From positions 178,195,788 through 178,259,787 of the forward strand of contig NC_073746.1 in assembly GCF_029784135.1 (NCBI RefSeq): DNA of 64,000 bases. The letters run 5' to 3'. Source of the DNA: Toxorhynchites rutilus septentrionalis (Eukaryota; Arthropoda; Insecta; Diptera; Culicidae). The translations under genes and the position numbers were made by a program. The number at the start of each line of letters is the position of its first letter. The stretch's first letter is position 1. Below the pieces are notes generated by a model. It searched no databases. It was not told where the DNA came from and worked only from the letters and a program-made list of their open reading frames with translations. Shown one piece after another: positions 45,110-56,438 of this stretch.

Positions 45110-45640
45110 AGATTGAAACGTTTGTTCCAGGCTTAAAAAACTGAATTCACGATGCTACAAGAAGTGCTGAAAGGATATTTGTCGCAGTTTTTTCGTTGAG
45201 CTGATCAAGCAAATGAGAAAAAGAATCGATTTTAATAATGCGACGCTCAATGCTGCGGCACTGTCAAATACCAGGAACTTTTCCAGTTTAACAAACATTA
45301 ACGTTGTGTTAGTGGCGATTCCTGGGTTCTACGATAGTAATATACTAGATCTGGAGTATAAATTCCGTACCCTGAAGATGAAATTAGAGTTTCAGAAAAC
45401 GAGCATGTGCAGGATTGATGGACAAAAAATGGAAGCGTAAAAAAATGACGGTTCGCTCATTTTTTTGGTGCTTCGATGCTTTGTTTGTAACGTTCTCACT
45501 ATACTATCGGCTCAGCAACGATACGATGAACGCTATTTTGAGATCAAAAGATTTGATCGAACATCGTGGCAGCAGCTCGAAAATTTTAATTAATAATAGT
45601 ATGCAATCTAGATTCAGAAAAAACTATTGGGTATACAAAT
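45110..45640 (+). pseudogene. hAT transposase C-terminal remnant, first copy
   Basis: Frames across this stretch include LSNDTMNAILRSKDLIEHRGSSSKILINNS, which is the RLSxDTxNAxLRxK motif of the hAT dimerisation domain. The DNA matches 47870-48385 over most of its length (for example TGAATTCACGATGCTACA), making an internal direct duplication. Frameshifts and stops are frequent. Confidence 0.7.
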
Positions 45641-45844
45641 AAGTCCCAATCGTTTGACTCAATAGGTTTGCTATTTCAAACATGTACATCGGACCACAGT
45701 GAACACAACTTTATTATAAAGATAAGGGTTGAGGCTTCAAGTATCAGTGCGTATTGAATCCTCAAAGTCAAAACAACATTTTTCCCATCGCTCCAAAAAT
45801 TGAAAATTTCGTTAAAAAAAAGCCGTTTTTGCGGGGAATTCATT

Positions 45845-46575
45845 TGCATTATTGCAAACAATAGAAGACAGATCGGATTCTTGTGAAAAGTTACGGCAAG
45901 CATGCTCTGTCGGAACCAACATGGAGAGCTTGGTTTCACCGATTCAAAAGTGATAAGTTTGACCTCGAAGATAAGGAGCGCCCCGGCGCACCAAAAAAAA
46001 TCTAAGATGAGGAGAAGTTACTCGATGAAGATCCATGCCAGACACAAAAAGAATTTGCAGACATGTTGGGAGTGATAAAACAAGCAATTCCTCATCGTTT
46101 AAAGCAACTCGGGTAATTCAAAAACAAGGCAATTAGGTCCCATATGAGTTGAAGCCGAGAGACATTGAAAGGCGCTTTCTCTCCTGCGAACAACTGCTTC
46201 AGCGACAGAAAAAAAGTTTTCCTGCTCCGAAACGTGACTGGTGACGAAAAGTGGATACGGTACGACAAACGTAAGCGTAAAAAAGCTTGGATTAAGTTCG
46301 GCCAGCCATCAACATCAACCACAAAACCGAATATTCATGGTTCCAAGCTTATGCTGTGTATTTGGTGGGATCAGCTCGAAGTCATTCATTATAAGATACT
46401 CAAACCAAATGAAACTATCACAGGAGAGCGTTACCGTCAACAATTGATGCGTTTGAGCCGAGCCCTGAAGGACAAGAGGTCGCAATACGCCGATAGACAC
46501 GACAAGGTGATTCTGCAACATGACAACGCTCGGCCCCATGTTGCAATTGTTGTCAAAAACTACCTGGAGAACATC
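45845..46575 (+). pseudogene. mauritiana-type mariner transposase, 3'-truncated
   Basis: It encodes KHALSEPTWRAWFHRFKSDKFDLED, LLDEDPCQTQKEFADMLGV, VTGDEKWIRYDKRKRKKAW (first catalytic D in TGDE), LMLCIWWDQ and VILQHDNARPHVA (second D). The type is close to the mauritiana (Mos1) subfamily. It ends abruptly after YLENIIM at about 46575, before the third aspartate. Several stops occur near 46005-46160. It is nested in the hAT. Confidence 0.85.
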
Positions 46576-47575
46576 ATAATGCAGTGTCGTCAGCGAATAG
46601 TCTAGCAGTTCCTATCAATAACAGGTTACTTCTATCATTGATGTATAGAAGAAACAACAGAGGTCCAATATTACTACCCTGGGGTACTCCAATATTTATT
46701 GAACGCAGGATACTTCAGGAATTATTTATCACTGTCTATCGGTTTGAAAAACAAAATGCGGCTTGAAACGCTTCTTCTTACGTTCCCCGAATTTTTAAAA
46801 TCAGTAAAATCTCAAAAATATTTGTTTTTAGAGGTTTAAACAAGATTCCTGCAGATTTTATACATATAAATTCGATATGAATCGGTTCAGTAGAACTTGA
46901 GATATTCTCAATTCTTATCGCAATGGTTGAAAATTATATTTGGAAACATAAGAAGGTAACCGAGAGAATTCTTTTAAAAACAATCGAACCGGCCATATAT
47001 TTAATAATTTATCACGGGTAAGCTTTTTAGAACTTAATAGAACTTTGGGAAACCTGAAAAGGTAACCGAGAGGATTCCGCTAAAACCAATCGGACCGAAG
47101 ATAAATTCCGTAAATCATCGTTATCGAACTCCAATACCGACGGCGGGAAGGAATTGAAGAATTAAAAAATTAATGAGTTAAACAATAAAAGAATCAATGT
47201 TTTAACAAATTGAAGAATTGACAAAATTTTAAAAAAATGATTAAGCAAACGAGAAAATAATTGCAAACAAATTTTGTTTTTTTCCAAATTTCTAGACTAG
47301 AATACTGCCTTAAACAATGATAGGGTTGAAATCGGTCGACAGTTGCTAGGATTAGTACAATCTTCGAATTTCAAAATTGACACGACTTTAGTATTGGGTA
47401 TCTTCCTGCAGAAAGCAACTGCGTTCGATTTCATGACACTCACTGAGATATTATCGGATCCGCAACATTTTTTGCTGTTCAGATCTTGTATGATCGCAAG
47501 CATCTCAGCTTGATATGACGGATGTAACAAAAAATTGAGTTGGGACATAACGGGAATACATCGATGGATTACCAT
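46570..47575 (-). pseudogene. LINE reverse transcriptase pieces, minus strand
   Basis: 47575-47297 encodes LNSKKCCGSDNISVSVMK and DCTNPSNCRPISTLSLFKAVF (RT blocks 1-2). About 46710-46570 encodes VPQGSNIGPLLFLLYIND and a FADD-like box (blocks 4-5). The 580 bp between them have no RT motif. The right order and orientation show one LINE with an internal decay or insertion, abutting the truncated mariner at 46575. Confidence 0.7.
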
Positions 47576-47779
47576 TTGTAGCTAATGCAACGAAGAGATA
47601 ATTGGTTCCAAAATTCTAACGAATTTATTTGGTGAATTCCTTAATTTAATTTTTTTTTATATTAGCAAAATTTGAACTATTTTCTTTTAATTTTAAGCTA
47701 CAATTCATTGTATCATATGAAGAAACGATGAAAGAGCCGCAGTATCGCTTGGTGCTGCTGATCTTAATAGCATTTACAA

Positions 47780-48403
47780 TGCAATGATTGATCAGTTTCA
47801 TAAAGACGAAGTTCCTTACAAGGATCGTCTGGAAGGATTCGCGTCGGACGATGCGACGTATGTTTTGCCCCAGATGAGCAGATTGAATCGTTTGTTTCAG
47901 GCTGAAAAACCTGAATTCACGATGCTACATGAAGAGCTGAAAGATTTTTATTTGATCATTCTCACTAATATCTGCGAGGAACCTTACGTTGTTTCAATGT
48001 CCAAAATGTACAAAATATGGAGAATTAATTCTGTAGCCTAAAGATAAAAGAACTGCATAAGAAAATCACAATTTCAGAAAACAAGCATGTGCAGGGTTGG
48101 TGGACAAAAATAAGATGCCTGAAAAGAATTGACGGTTTGCTCGCCTTTTCGGCGCTTCGATGCCTTGTTGTAACGTTCTCACTATGCCTCACTCCTCGGC
48201 AACTGTCGAGCGATTTTTTTCTGAATACTATCAGAACAAAAAGTCGGCTCAGTAACGATACGATGAATGCGATTTTGAGATCAAAGGATTTGGTCAAACA
48301 TCGTGGTGATAGCTCGAAAATTTTTAAAAATGATAGTGTGCAATCTAGATTGAAAAAACTATGTATTAGCTTCATCAAACACACGAATGACTTGCAAATG
48401 TAG
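47780..48403 (+). pseudogene. hAT transposase C-terminal remnant, second copy
   Basis: 47784-48041 encodes YNAMIDQFHKDEVPYKDRL...RLNRLFQAEKPEF...FYLIILTNICEE. 48089-48403 continues with FSALRCLVVTFSLCLTPRQLSSDFF and RLSNDTMNAILRSKDLVKHRG, the dimerisation motif. It lies immediately before the right end of the element and is the better preserved copy. Confidence 0.75.
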
Positions 48404-48564
48404 TATTTATAGTAAATAAATGAGTAATTTTTAATGCTAAGAATTTTTTTTTCTCTACAACGAATATTTTCGATTGTGCAGATTTTTGGAAAAAAAAAAC
48501 TACAGGTGAGTAAAATTTTTGACCCCTCTGGTACAGGTATAAATGTGGCAACACTGGTTACGAT

Positions 48565-49407
48565 ATTGATTTAGACAGAATTCTATTTTATAATTCCTAT
48601 TTTACTCATTTCAACCATCCGGTTGACTTAATTTGAACACTAAGATTTACTAGTACAGTAGTATTTTACTTTTATAGATATAATTAAATTTTAAATTATG
48701 TTTTCAAGAGCACGTGAGTTCACTTCCTATAAAGTTTTAGAACAACGTGAATTCTCTTATTATACGTTTTTCGCTCTAATTTTTACATTTCAAATTCCTC
48801 ATGCAAACTGTCTTCGGACGACTTTTAGAGCTTACTAAAACAAATATTTTTCGATGCAGTACTCATCCATAATGAAGACACTTGTTGGGTCATCAAGTAT
48901 GTACACAACTTCAGAAACCTTGTTTGAAACCATGTACCTATTAATTTATTCTCAGATGAGATGCTGAGTCGACAAACTGAACTCAATTATTTACAGACTC
49001 AATTATATATGATTCGATTACATACAGTATAAAAAATATATATATATGTAAATATATATATATTTTTATAAGATAAAAGTTGGGTGTCAAAGAACAAATT
49101 GTAGAAAGATTAGAAAGCTTTGATTTGGTTGATATGAAAAATCAAGTTTATTATGCATTTTTAGAGTAATATTAGTAATAACACCTTAACAACCACTAAC
49201 TTCTAAGTTTTCACTTCCAAAATGTTATTTAAATCCACTAATTTGGAGGTTTCTCAACTATATCCTGTACTAAATTGTCTCGTCTTTCAAATGGAAGCAA
49301 CAGACTCCTTTCACGTAGCGTATTTTTCGTAGTAGAGTTTAAGCCAACAAAATTCGAAACAAATAACTCTGTAATTGTTGAAATTCGAACATAAGCGTAG
49401 AAGAATT
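48565..49407. other. unassigned AT-rich spacer
   Basis: It holds a short TATATA tract near 49028-49065 and no other recognised feature. Confidence 0.5.
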
Positions 49408-50368
49408 TTTTTGACGTAGGATTACGTCTTTCGGGAACATATTGGGGTACAAATTGAAAATCCAAAATCGAGTACATCGTGAAAATTGTCCAATTTGAAA
49501 CGCTTATTGCTCAGTAATTTCATGATGGACTGATGACATTTTTGCGTCAATCGATTTCGGCACTTCATAACAATTTTTTATATTGAACAAAATAATATAT
49601 GTCATGAAAGTAACTATCGAACAATTGAAAAATCTCAACCCCTATCCTAACGGAAATACCCACTTCTGATTGGTGAAATTTGACGACACATGCGGCGGGT
49701 CCCTAACAGAGACATAAAAACCAAGCTGCCTGGGGGAATTTGCATTGCAAATACATGAAAGTAGGGGGAGCTTTTGTTTCTACCGAAATGTATTCCCTAA
49801 CAGAGACATCTAAACCAAGCTGCCTGGGGGAAAACGGCATGGCAAATATATGTTAGACGGGGGCATTTTTGTATTGTAAGTAAGGTGAGTAATACGATTA
49901 TTTCTAGCAAATAAAATTTTAATTTAGAACTTTTACGTTGGTTGCTTCGTGAAATTTTATGTCAATGACCGATCGTGTATTGTGAAAAATTTAGCACAAG
50001 TGTAAGTGTAAAATTGTATATGGTAGCTGTTGTGTTAAAAATGACTTGATATATGAAACGATTTATTTCAATTTTCATAAATAAAAACCAAGGTGTGCTC
50101 CCGCTCGAGAACAGGTCGTTTGGTTTAATCTGTGTTTTGTTGTGTTCATTTTCACCCAAGGAAAGTTTATACGGCGTGAAAAATTGGAAAAGTGAAAAAA
50201 TATTAAAAAAGTGATTTCCCATATGCTCTACATATAGTATTAGGAATTGTTAGTCCAATTAAAATTCGCATTGGCTAGAATAAACACTCATAAAGTAAAA
50301 ACTATAAAAGAAAATTATCTTTTCCAATTGAAATATGTAACATGTTTTCACTGATGAGAAAAATGTAT

Positions 50369-50449
50369 ACGCACCATCCAACGGCTGTCCACCATCCGTC
50401 TGTCATCATCACTCGGTAAACACTGATGGAGTGAACAACCAAACGAAAC
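50369..50449 (+). pseudogene. histone H2B C-terminal remnant
   Basis: The stretch GCACCATCCAACGGCTG to CTCGGTAAACACTGATGGAGTG corresponds to 37050-37110 of copy 9, where the H2B match is read (IQ, then L.KH..SE). Only about 25 codons are left. It runs into the stem-loop at 50450-50465. Confidence 0.5.
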
Positions 50450-50465
50450 GGCTCTTTCCAGGGCC
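50450..50465 (+). promoter_or_regulatory. histone mRNA 3' stem-loop (variant loop)
   Basis: GGCTCTTTCCAGGGCC forms a six-pair stem (one G:T) with loop TTCC where the consensus has TTTC. ACCA follows, and CAAAGAGTTTAAC lies about 12 bases on. Confidence 0.68.
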
Positions 50466-51689
50466 ACCAAATCGTTATCAAAGAGTTTAACGATGTAATT
50501 TTTCAACCAAATCCAAACTCAACAGATAGCCTAACGGAATCCTTCGTCAACTATGCGTCGTGTCCCGGACACAACCCTCCTGTGACTTTTTTCATCAAAT
50601 ATGATCCTCTATCACGTTCTGAAAGATTTCGGATATATGTTTTTTTTATGTGAGAAAGGTGTTTTCTGATTATAAGGGGATGAATCAAAAATTAAATTCT
50701 TCTGTTATATACGAAAAAACAAAAGATATATATATGTGTATGAAACGAAAATATTATTTTGTTCACTTGATTATATACAGTGAAAAGATAGTGGTGATTG
50801 TATATAATCGAGTCCGTTCTGTAAACCGAAGGGTTTTGCGGTCCCCCGGATCGAAAATCTTTGCTCCATGCTCCGTACTCCATACTAGGGCTTTCGACAC
50901 ACTCTTATGCATAGGCTGACCAAATAGTTCCGGACTAAAAACGGGACACGTAACAATTGAACATTCTTATACAGCCATTCCATGCTTATTTGTTTCTTAT
51001 CGCAAAATATTGCTCCCAAAATTGTTGGAAAAAAGGGAAAAACCGGTTTTTTCGGACCACCCTAAAGAAAAAAAAACAAAAAGTTCACGCTTTTTTCTCT
51101 ACCAGAAAAGAATATTTATGATTTTTGGAAATTTTCTCATAGATTTTGTCACAACCAAGATGAAAGTTCTGTTGACAATTATTTATGATTTCGTGATTTC
51201 AATACTGAGTCGTGACTTTCCCGTTGTCCACATACTGTTCATCATGGAAAAATCATTTCAACTGATACGGTACTACTAAACACACATAAAATATAATAAG
51301 CAAGCTAAGTTACACTACGGAAATTCATTTTCCATTTCTCTCATCAAACAACATGTTTCCATTTATCTAAAGAAGAATATTTTTTACTAATGCTACATTC
51401 AATGGTCAGTTAGGAATGGACTTTAATAAAATCCATTCATATTGTTGTGTGTTTACTAAACTAAATTTTCATTTTTCTATATTCGTAAAATTATCCACAG
51501 TTTAAATAGATCTCGTTTACTGTGTTTCATCTGAATCAACTAAACTTTCAAGACCACTTTGCTCCACACTAGTCAGGAATACTTTTTTTTAAATAAATCG
51601 TTTATTCATACAGGCTCAGTTATTTAAATTTAATGAAACCAAATTCAAAACCTATTTTTAATTCTAAAGTATATTTACAATTTGCTTAT

Positions 51690-52064
51690 TCTACGGTTAT
51701 TAGAATGCGGAATCGATTAAACGCAGACGACTTGAAGTTAGTAGAGTGACATGAGAGAGGAAAGTACATAAGGAGATATGGAGAATTTTGATGTTTACAC
51801 ATAGAGATAGATAGTTCTGAGGAAAAGTTAGAAAAGTTCGAGTTTCTAAATTCGATCTGGCTACAAGATACACCTCTCACGACCAAACAACATGCTCAAT
51901 GTCGTGATAATTTTGACCACAAACGCAGAGATTGTTTCTGGTGAGATTGATACGAAATAACAGCGCGTCTAACGAACAGTGATTGGATATGAGTCGGGAG
52001 AAATTGCGAATGAAGTCCCGATTGAAGGGCAGGCCTTTGAACCATGGTTTAAGGCTAACCTCGG
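51690..52064 (-). pseudogene. LINE C-terminal fragment interrupted by the BEL insertion
   Basis: The minus strand reads VSLKPWFKGLPFNRDFIRNFSR, then HCSLDALLFRINL and NLCVCGQNYHDIEHVVWS, the RT tail and CCHC-type knuckle typical of LINE ORF2 ends. A stop follows the W-S. The preceding codons lie on the far side of the BEL element at 58972-59005, in the same frame once the CTCGG duplication is counted once. Confidence 0.78.
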
Positions 52065-52685
52065 TGTTGCAGAGTGCAACAAACGAAACAATTTCCGAAA
52101 TGATAACTTGTAAACTTTATTACAGAGTTAAAATTTTCCTGTAAATTACATTTGTTTCTTAGTACATATTTTTTAGGTTATTTAATCTATGCTTACGTTT
52201 GTGGGTTTCGTGGAATTCGTTGCATTCGTTCCCTGAACTATATTGAATGGAACCTGAATAGGTACACCTGTATATATCAACAATTAGTAGGCTATTTTGA
52301 GCCATTTATTATATAAAATACCTCAAATTCGAGTATCTCGCACGACCTCACGGAATATAAGTGGAGACAATCAATCAACCTACACCTGAGCGATTAATTT
52401 ATTATTATTCGAATTCTTATAAAGTTTTATTGGTTTCTAACTTACTTCAAGCTTCAAACGGAATAGGATACAGTAATTCAAAGAAATTTATAAATTGGAT
52501 ATAAAGAATTCAGAAACCACTTTAGTAATCAAGCCACGTTTTTCCACTATCTATTGTAATTTTTTCTACTTGTCAACCGACTAAGCGAACTAATTTTAAG
52601 GTTTGATCAAAACAAGGTTTGAGTGTGTCAGTTAGACCTTATAGCTGGTTTGAAGGTGCGTTGCTACACGAGGGGTGTCGCAACA
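52065..52685 (-). repeat. BEL element 3' LTR
   Basis: 621 bp, TGTTGC...GCAACA, essentially identical to 58351-58971. Preceded on the coding strand by the purine tract at 52686-52693. Confidence 0.95.
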
Positions 52686-52721
52686 GCCCCCCCAGTGATT
52701 GGATCCTGATCCTGGTCACTT

Positions 52722-55700
52722 CTATCTGCACCTACCTCCAGCATTGCCAGACGAACTGCCGGGCGCTCGTATGCCTGCCGCTGTCTGCACCGTCGCTGAT
52801 CTAACTTGACCATCTTTGGATACCTTCGTCGCGATAATCCTGCCTTTTGGCCAACAATTTCGTGGGAAACTTGGGTCCACAACAATCACGATATCTCCAA
52901 TCTGGATCTGACGACCGGCCGTAAACCATTTACTTCTCCTGGTTATTTCAGGAAGATACTCTTCTAGCCATTTCTTCCAAAACTTGTTTGCCAATATTTG
53001 TGATGATTTCCAGGCACTTCGAAGAGCTACACCGCTGTCATCGTGAAGTACTAAAGGTTTTGAGCCATCTGTGGATCCCAGCAAAAAACTATTTGGAGTG
53101 AGTGCCGGGGCTGCTTCGTCGTCAACTGATACGTAGGTCAAAGGGCGTGAATTAATAACATTTTCTATCATAACAAGAGCGTTTCTGAGTGCTTCATCGG
53201 TAGGTAGTCGTTGGGTCGGGAGAATACTGGTCAAAATTTTTTTCACTGATTGTATCAGTCTTTCCCAGCTTCCCCCCATATGAGGGGAAGCAGGTGGATT
53301 GAAGACCCATTTGAGGTTCTCGGTTGTGAACTCTTTCATTAAACGTTCCTTGTCTACCTTTCCTAAAGCTTCTTTTAGCTCTTTACTTGCACCGATAAGA
53401 TTTGTTCCTCGATCACTTATGATCTCGACAGGAGTCCCACGTCGCGCTATTATGTTTTGCAGACACATGATGCAGGAATCCGTTGTTAATGAATGAGCCA
53501 GCTCGATGTGAATTGCTCGAGTAGTCAGACAAGTGGCTAGTACGCCCCAGCGCTTTTCGACACGGCGACCAACTACCACCTGCATCGGACCAAAGTAATC
53601 AATACCTAAGTATGAAAATGGTCTAACAAAGGCGGCGAGACGAGCCTTTGGTAAGTCGGCCAAGGGAGGAGGCTGTGGCTTAGCTGTCATTATTTTGCAC
53701 TTCTGGCAATCCCGACGAGTTTTACTGTACACTGTCCGCAACCGCGGTATATAGTATCTGCGTCGGATTTCGTTCAAAACAGTCTGATGACACTGATGAT
53801 GAAATTCCTCATGAGCTTTTTGGATGATTAGAGAGGTGATGTGATGTTTTCGAGGAAGAATAACCGGATGTTTTGTAGATTCATCAATTAAATCGCACGC
53901 GCCGATGCGACCACGCATACGCATTACCCCAGCATCGTCAAGATATGGTTCGACTTTGTATAGAGAGCTGCTTTTGGGAAGAATCGGAGTACCATTAGCA
54001 CGGTTGGGTTTAGCAAGCAACTTTCTTTCCTCTCCGTAGACATTCTCTTGAGCTCGGCGATAGATGTAATTTGCAGCATCGGTTAATTCCTCCGCAGACA
54101 ACGGTCCAGCTGTCGGTGTTTCTGCAGCTTTCATTCTCCTCAAATTTCTTGGGAACCGCATCACAAATGCCACGGTGTGAAGCAAACGCTTCCAACTTGA
54201 AAAGTTCGCTGGTGTAACCACCCAATTATCAACGTCATGGTGGTTTAAAAAATTCGAACGGAGTTCTTCCTTGGAGGATTCTAAAGCTGGAAGCTTCGGC
54301 CAGTTTTCTTCCGGTTGTAGCAGAAATTCGGGGCCCTTGAACCAACGACTATCATACTTAAGACTCGGTGCACATTTCCATTTTGTGGCTTCGTCGGCCA
54401 CGTTTAATTTGGTTGGCACCCATCGCCATTCAGTAAGATCCGTTGTCTCCAGCAGCTCGCTTACACGGAAGGCAACGAACTGGCTGTATCTTCGATGATC
54501 GGAGTTCAGCCAGCATAAAACGTTACGAGCATCAGTCCAGAAGAACCGTTTCGATATTTTGTATGTATGGCCTTGTTCTACGGCCTTTGCCAATCGAGCA
54601 CCGATGATACCTGCCTGTAATTCCAAACGCGGTATAGATACAAATTTAAGTGGTGCGACACGACTTTTTGCCCCAATCAGCGTGCATTCGACTCGGCCAT
54701 CCTCTTCAAACCGGAAATAACATACAGCGGCATATCCGTTCTCGCTAGCATCCACGAAAGTGTGGAGTTGAACGGAGGAGTTTATCGATGTCTTCAGACG
54801 GTAACAGCGGGGAATCCGTAAATTTTCAAGCGAGGGCAGAAACTGCAGCCAGATATTCCATTTCTCCCATTCACGTTCAGCAATACAATCGTCCCAACCG
54901 ACTCCGGATCGCCAGACCTCCTGCAAAAGCATCTTCAAAAACATCAAATAGTGTGCGATGAGACCGAGAGGGTCATAGACACTCATCATGGTTCTCAAAA
55001 GTTCCCTTTTAGTAGGGCGTCGCGTTCCAGAAAGGATATCCTTGTTGCGTTGCAGGAATAGTTTGTAGGTAAAAACATCTGATTCCGTCGACCACCACAT
55101 CCCGAGTACCTTTTCATTGGCAACTTCGATCGTCGTGTCTAAATTCTTTTCAGGAACCTCTGATGCGTCCAGAGCTTCAAGTACATCTGGCGAATTAGAA
55201 ACCCAGTTGGTCATCTCAAACCCACCGTGAGAATGAATTTCCTTGACTTGCTTGGCTAGAACGATTGCTTCCTTTTTGGTGGGGACACTCGTGTACATAT
55301 CGTCAACGTAATGTGATTTTATGATTGCGTCCACTGCGGTTGGAAAGCGACGCCGAAAGCGTTCCGCGTTTTCGTTTTTAACGAATTGGGCAAGGCTCGG
55401 TGAGCAAGTCGCTCCAAAAGACATAACGAGCAAAATGTATACGTCGGGTTCCTTTTGATTCTCATCCATGCTGAAATAAAATCGGTGACAATGTTGATCC
55501 ATCTCATTCATTCGTAACTGGTGAAACATTTCACGAACGTCTCCTCCTATGGCCACCGGATATTGGCGGAACTTGTAGAGTACTGCTGGGAGTTCTGTTA
55601 GCTGATCTGGACCGGTCATTAGCACTGAGTTCAACGAAACGCCGTTCACAGCAGCAGCAGCATCCCAAACGATTCTCAGTTTCCCCGGCTTATTTGGATT

Positions 55701-56351
55701 GAACACCGGAAATATTGGTAAGTACCAAATGCGTTCATATGGTAGCCTCAATTCATCGGTCGTCATCTTCCGCGCATATCCTTTACGCAAATAATCTTCC
55801 ATTTTTGCTCTGAGTGCAGCGCCTAGTTCAGGTTCTCTGGTCATCCTACGTTCCAGACACTGCCATCTTCTAAGCGCCATTGCCTTGTTGTCAGGCAGTC
55901 TTACGTCGTCGAATTTCCAAAGGAGTCCAGTTTTATAGTGTCCATTCTCTAAAGTGGTAATAGCACGCATCATGGACCAGGCGCGTTCATCCTCACTGGA
56001 ACAGATCATTTTATCTGGTTTAGTTATGCCGATACTATCAAGCGCAAAGAATTTCTTAACAATGTTATGTAAATCGTCATCAATCTGACTAGAATTTGAA
56101 CAGATATGGTAACTGTGGTATGCAGTATACCTTTCATGATGCTGGGCGCTATTATGTACACCATATACCATCCACCCCAAACGAGTCTTTGATGCGACTG
56201 GCTCATATTCTTTTCCTTCACGGCTATCGAGAACGTGACCCACACGCCAGTTGTTTATTCCAATTAGGATTCTTGGGCGTACATTGGTGTAAGAGTCAAC
56301 CGGTAAACCTTTAAGATATTTATATTGGTCAACTAGTTTAGAAAATTCCAA
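52722..56351 (-). pseudogene. BEL/Pao pol: RT, RNase H, integrase
   Basis: It lies in the same frame as the gag/protease part, separated only by the TAA at 56439-56441. RT has the YVDD active site (55310-55299, about residue 348). The RNase H region includes LHTFVDASENGYAAV and FFWTDARNVLCWLNS. Integrase includes a zinc-binding part (HHQCHQ...CQKCK), GIDYFGPM, IISDRGTNLIG and SPHMGGSWERLIQ, giving the D-D-E triad. The C-terminal DUF5641-like domain ends early. The usual ERPAVRLAMLEV tail lies in the next frame (about 52765-52700), so a one-base indel is likely near 52770. Confidence 0.93.
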
Positions 56352-56438
56352 TGTTTGAGGGGGAAGCTTAAGTTGTTTGACAGTGTGTACTGCTGGAAGA
56401 TGATATTGTACTCCAGGATTCCGGGAACCAGAAATCTG

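Larger units (their letters stand above)
44886..48556 (+). mobile_element. 3.7-kb hAT element with nested mariner and LINE pieces
   Basis: The left end CAGTGTTGTCACAC and the right end ATGTGGCAACACTG are near-perfect inverted repeats, close to those of 9843-11059. Flanking octamers ATTGCAAT (44878-44885) and GTTACGAT (48557-48564) agree at five positions, all differences being transitions, so the duplication is old. The hAT coding remnant occurs twice (45110-45640 and 47780-48400). A mariner and a minus-strand LINE fragment lie between them. Confidence 0.78.
49408..50592 (-). repeat. GACGTAG-family element, copy 11, with H2B 3' end
   Basis: It is collinear with copies at 24472-25821 and 35971-37271, including the 115-bp unit remnants (49695-49865) and the CTCGAGAACAGGTCG block. 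Relative to copy 9 it lacks about 100 bp just before the histone region (near 50370), which removes most of the H2B-like frame and leaves its last part and the stem-loop. The end is TCGTGTCCCGGACACAACCC then TCCTGTGAC. Confidence 0.73.

Noticed and set aside
51034..51056. AAAACCGGTTTT palindrome as a regulatory site
   Set aside because: A short palindrome in AT-rich DNA with no supporting context.
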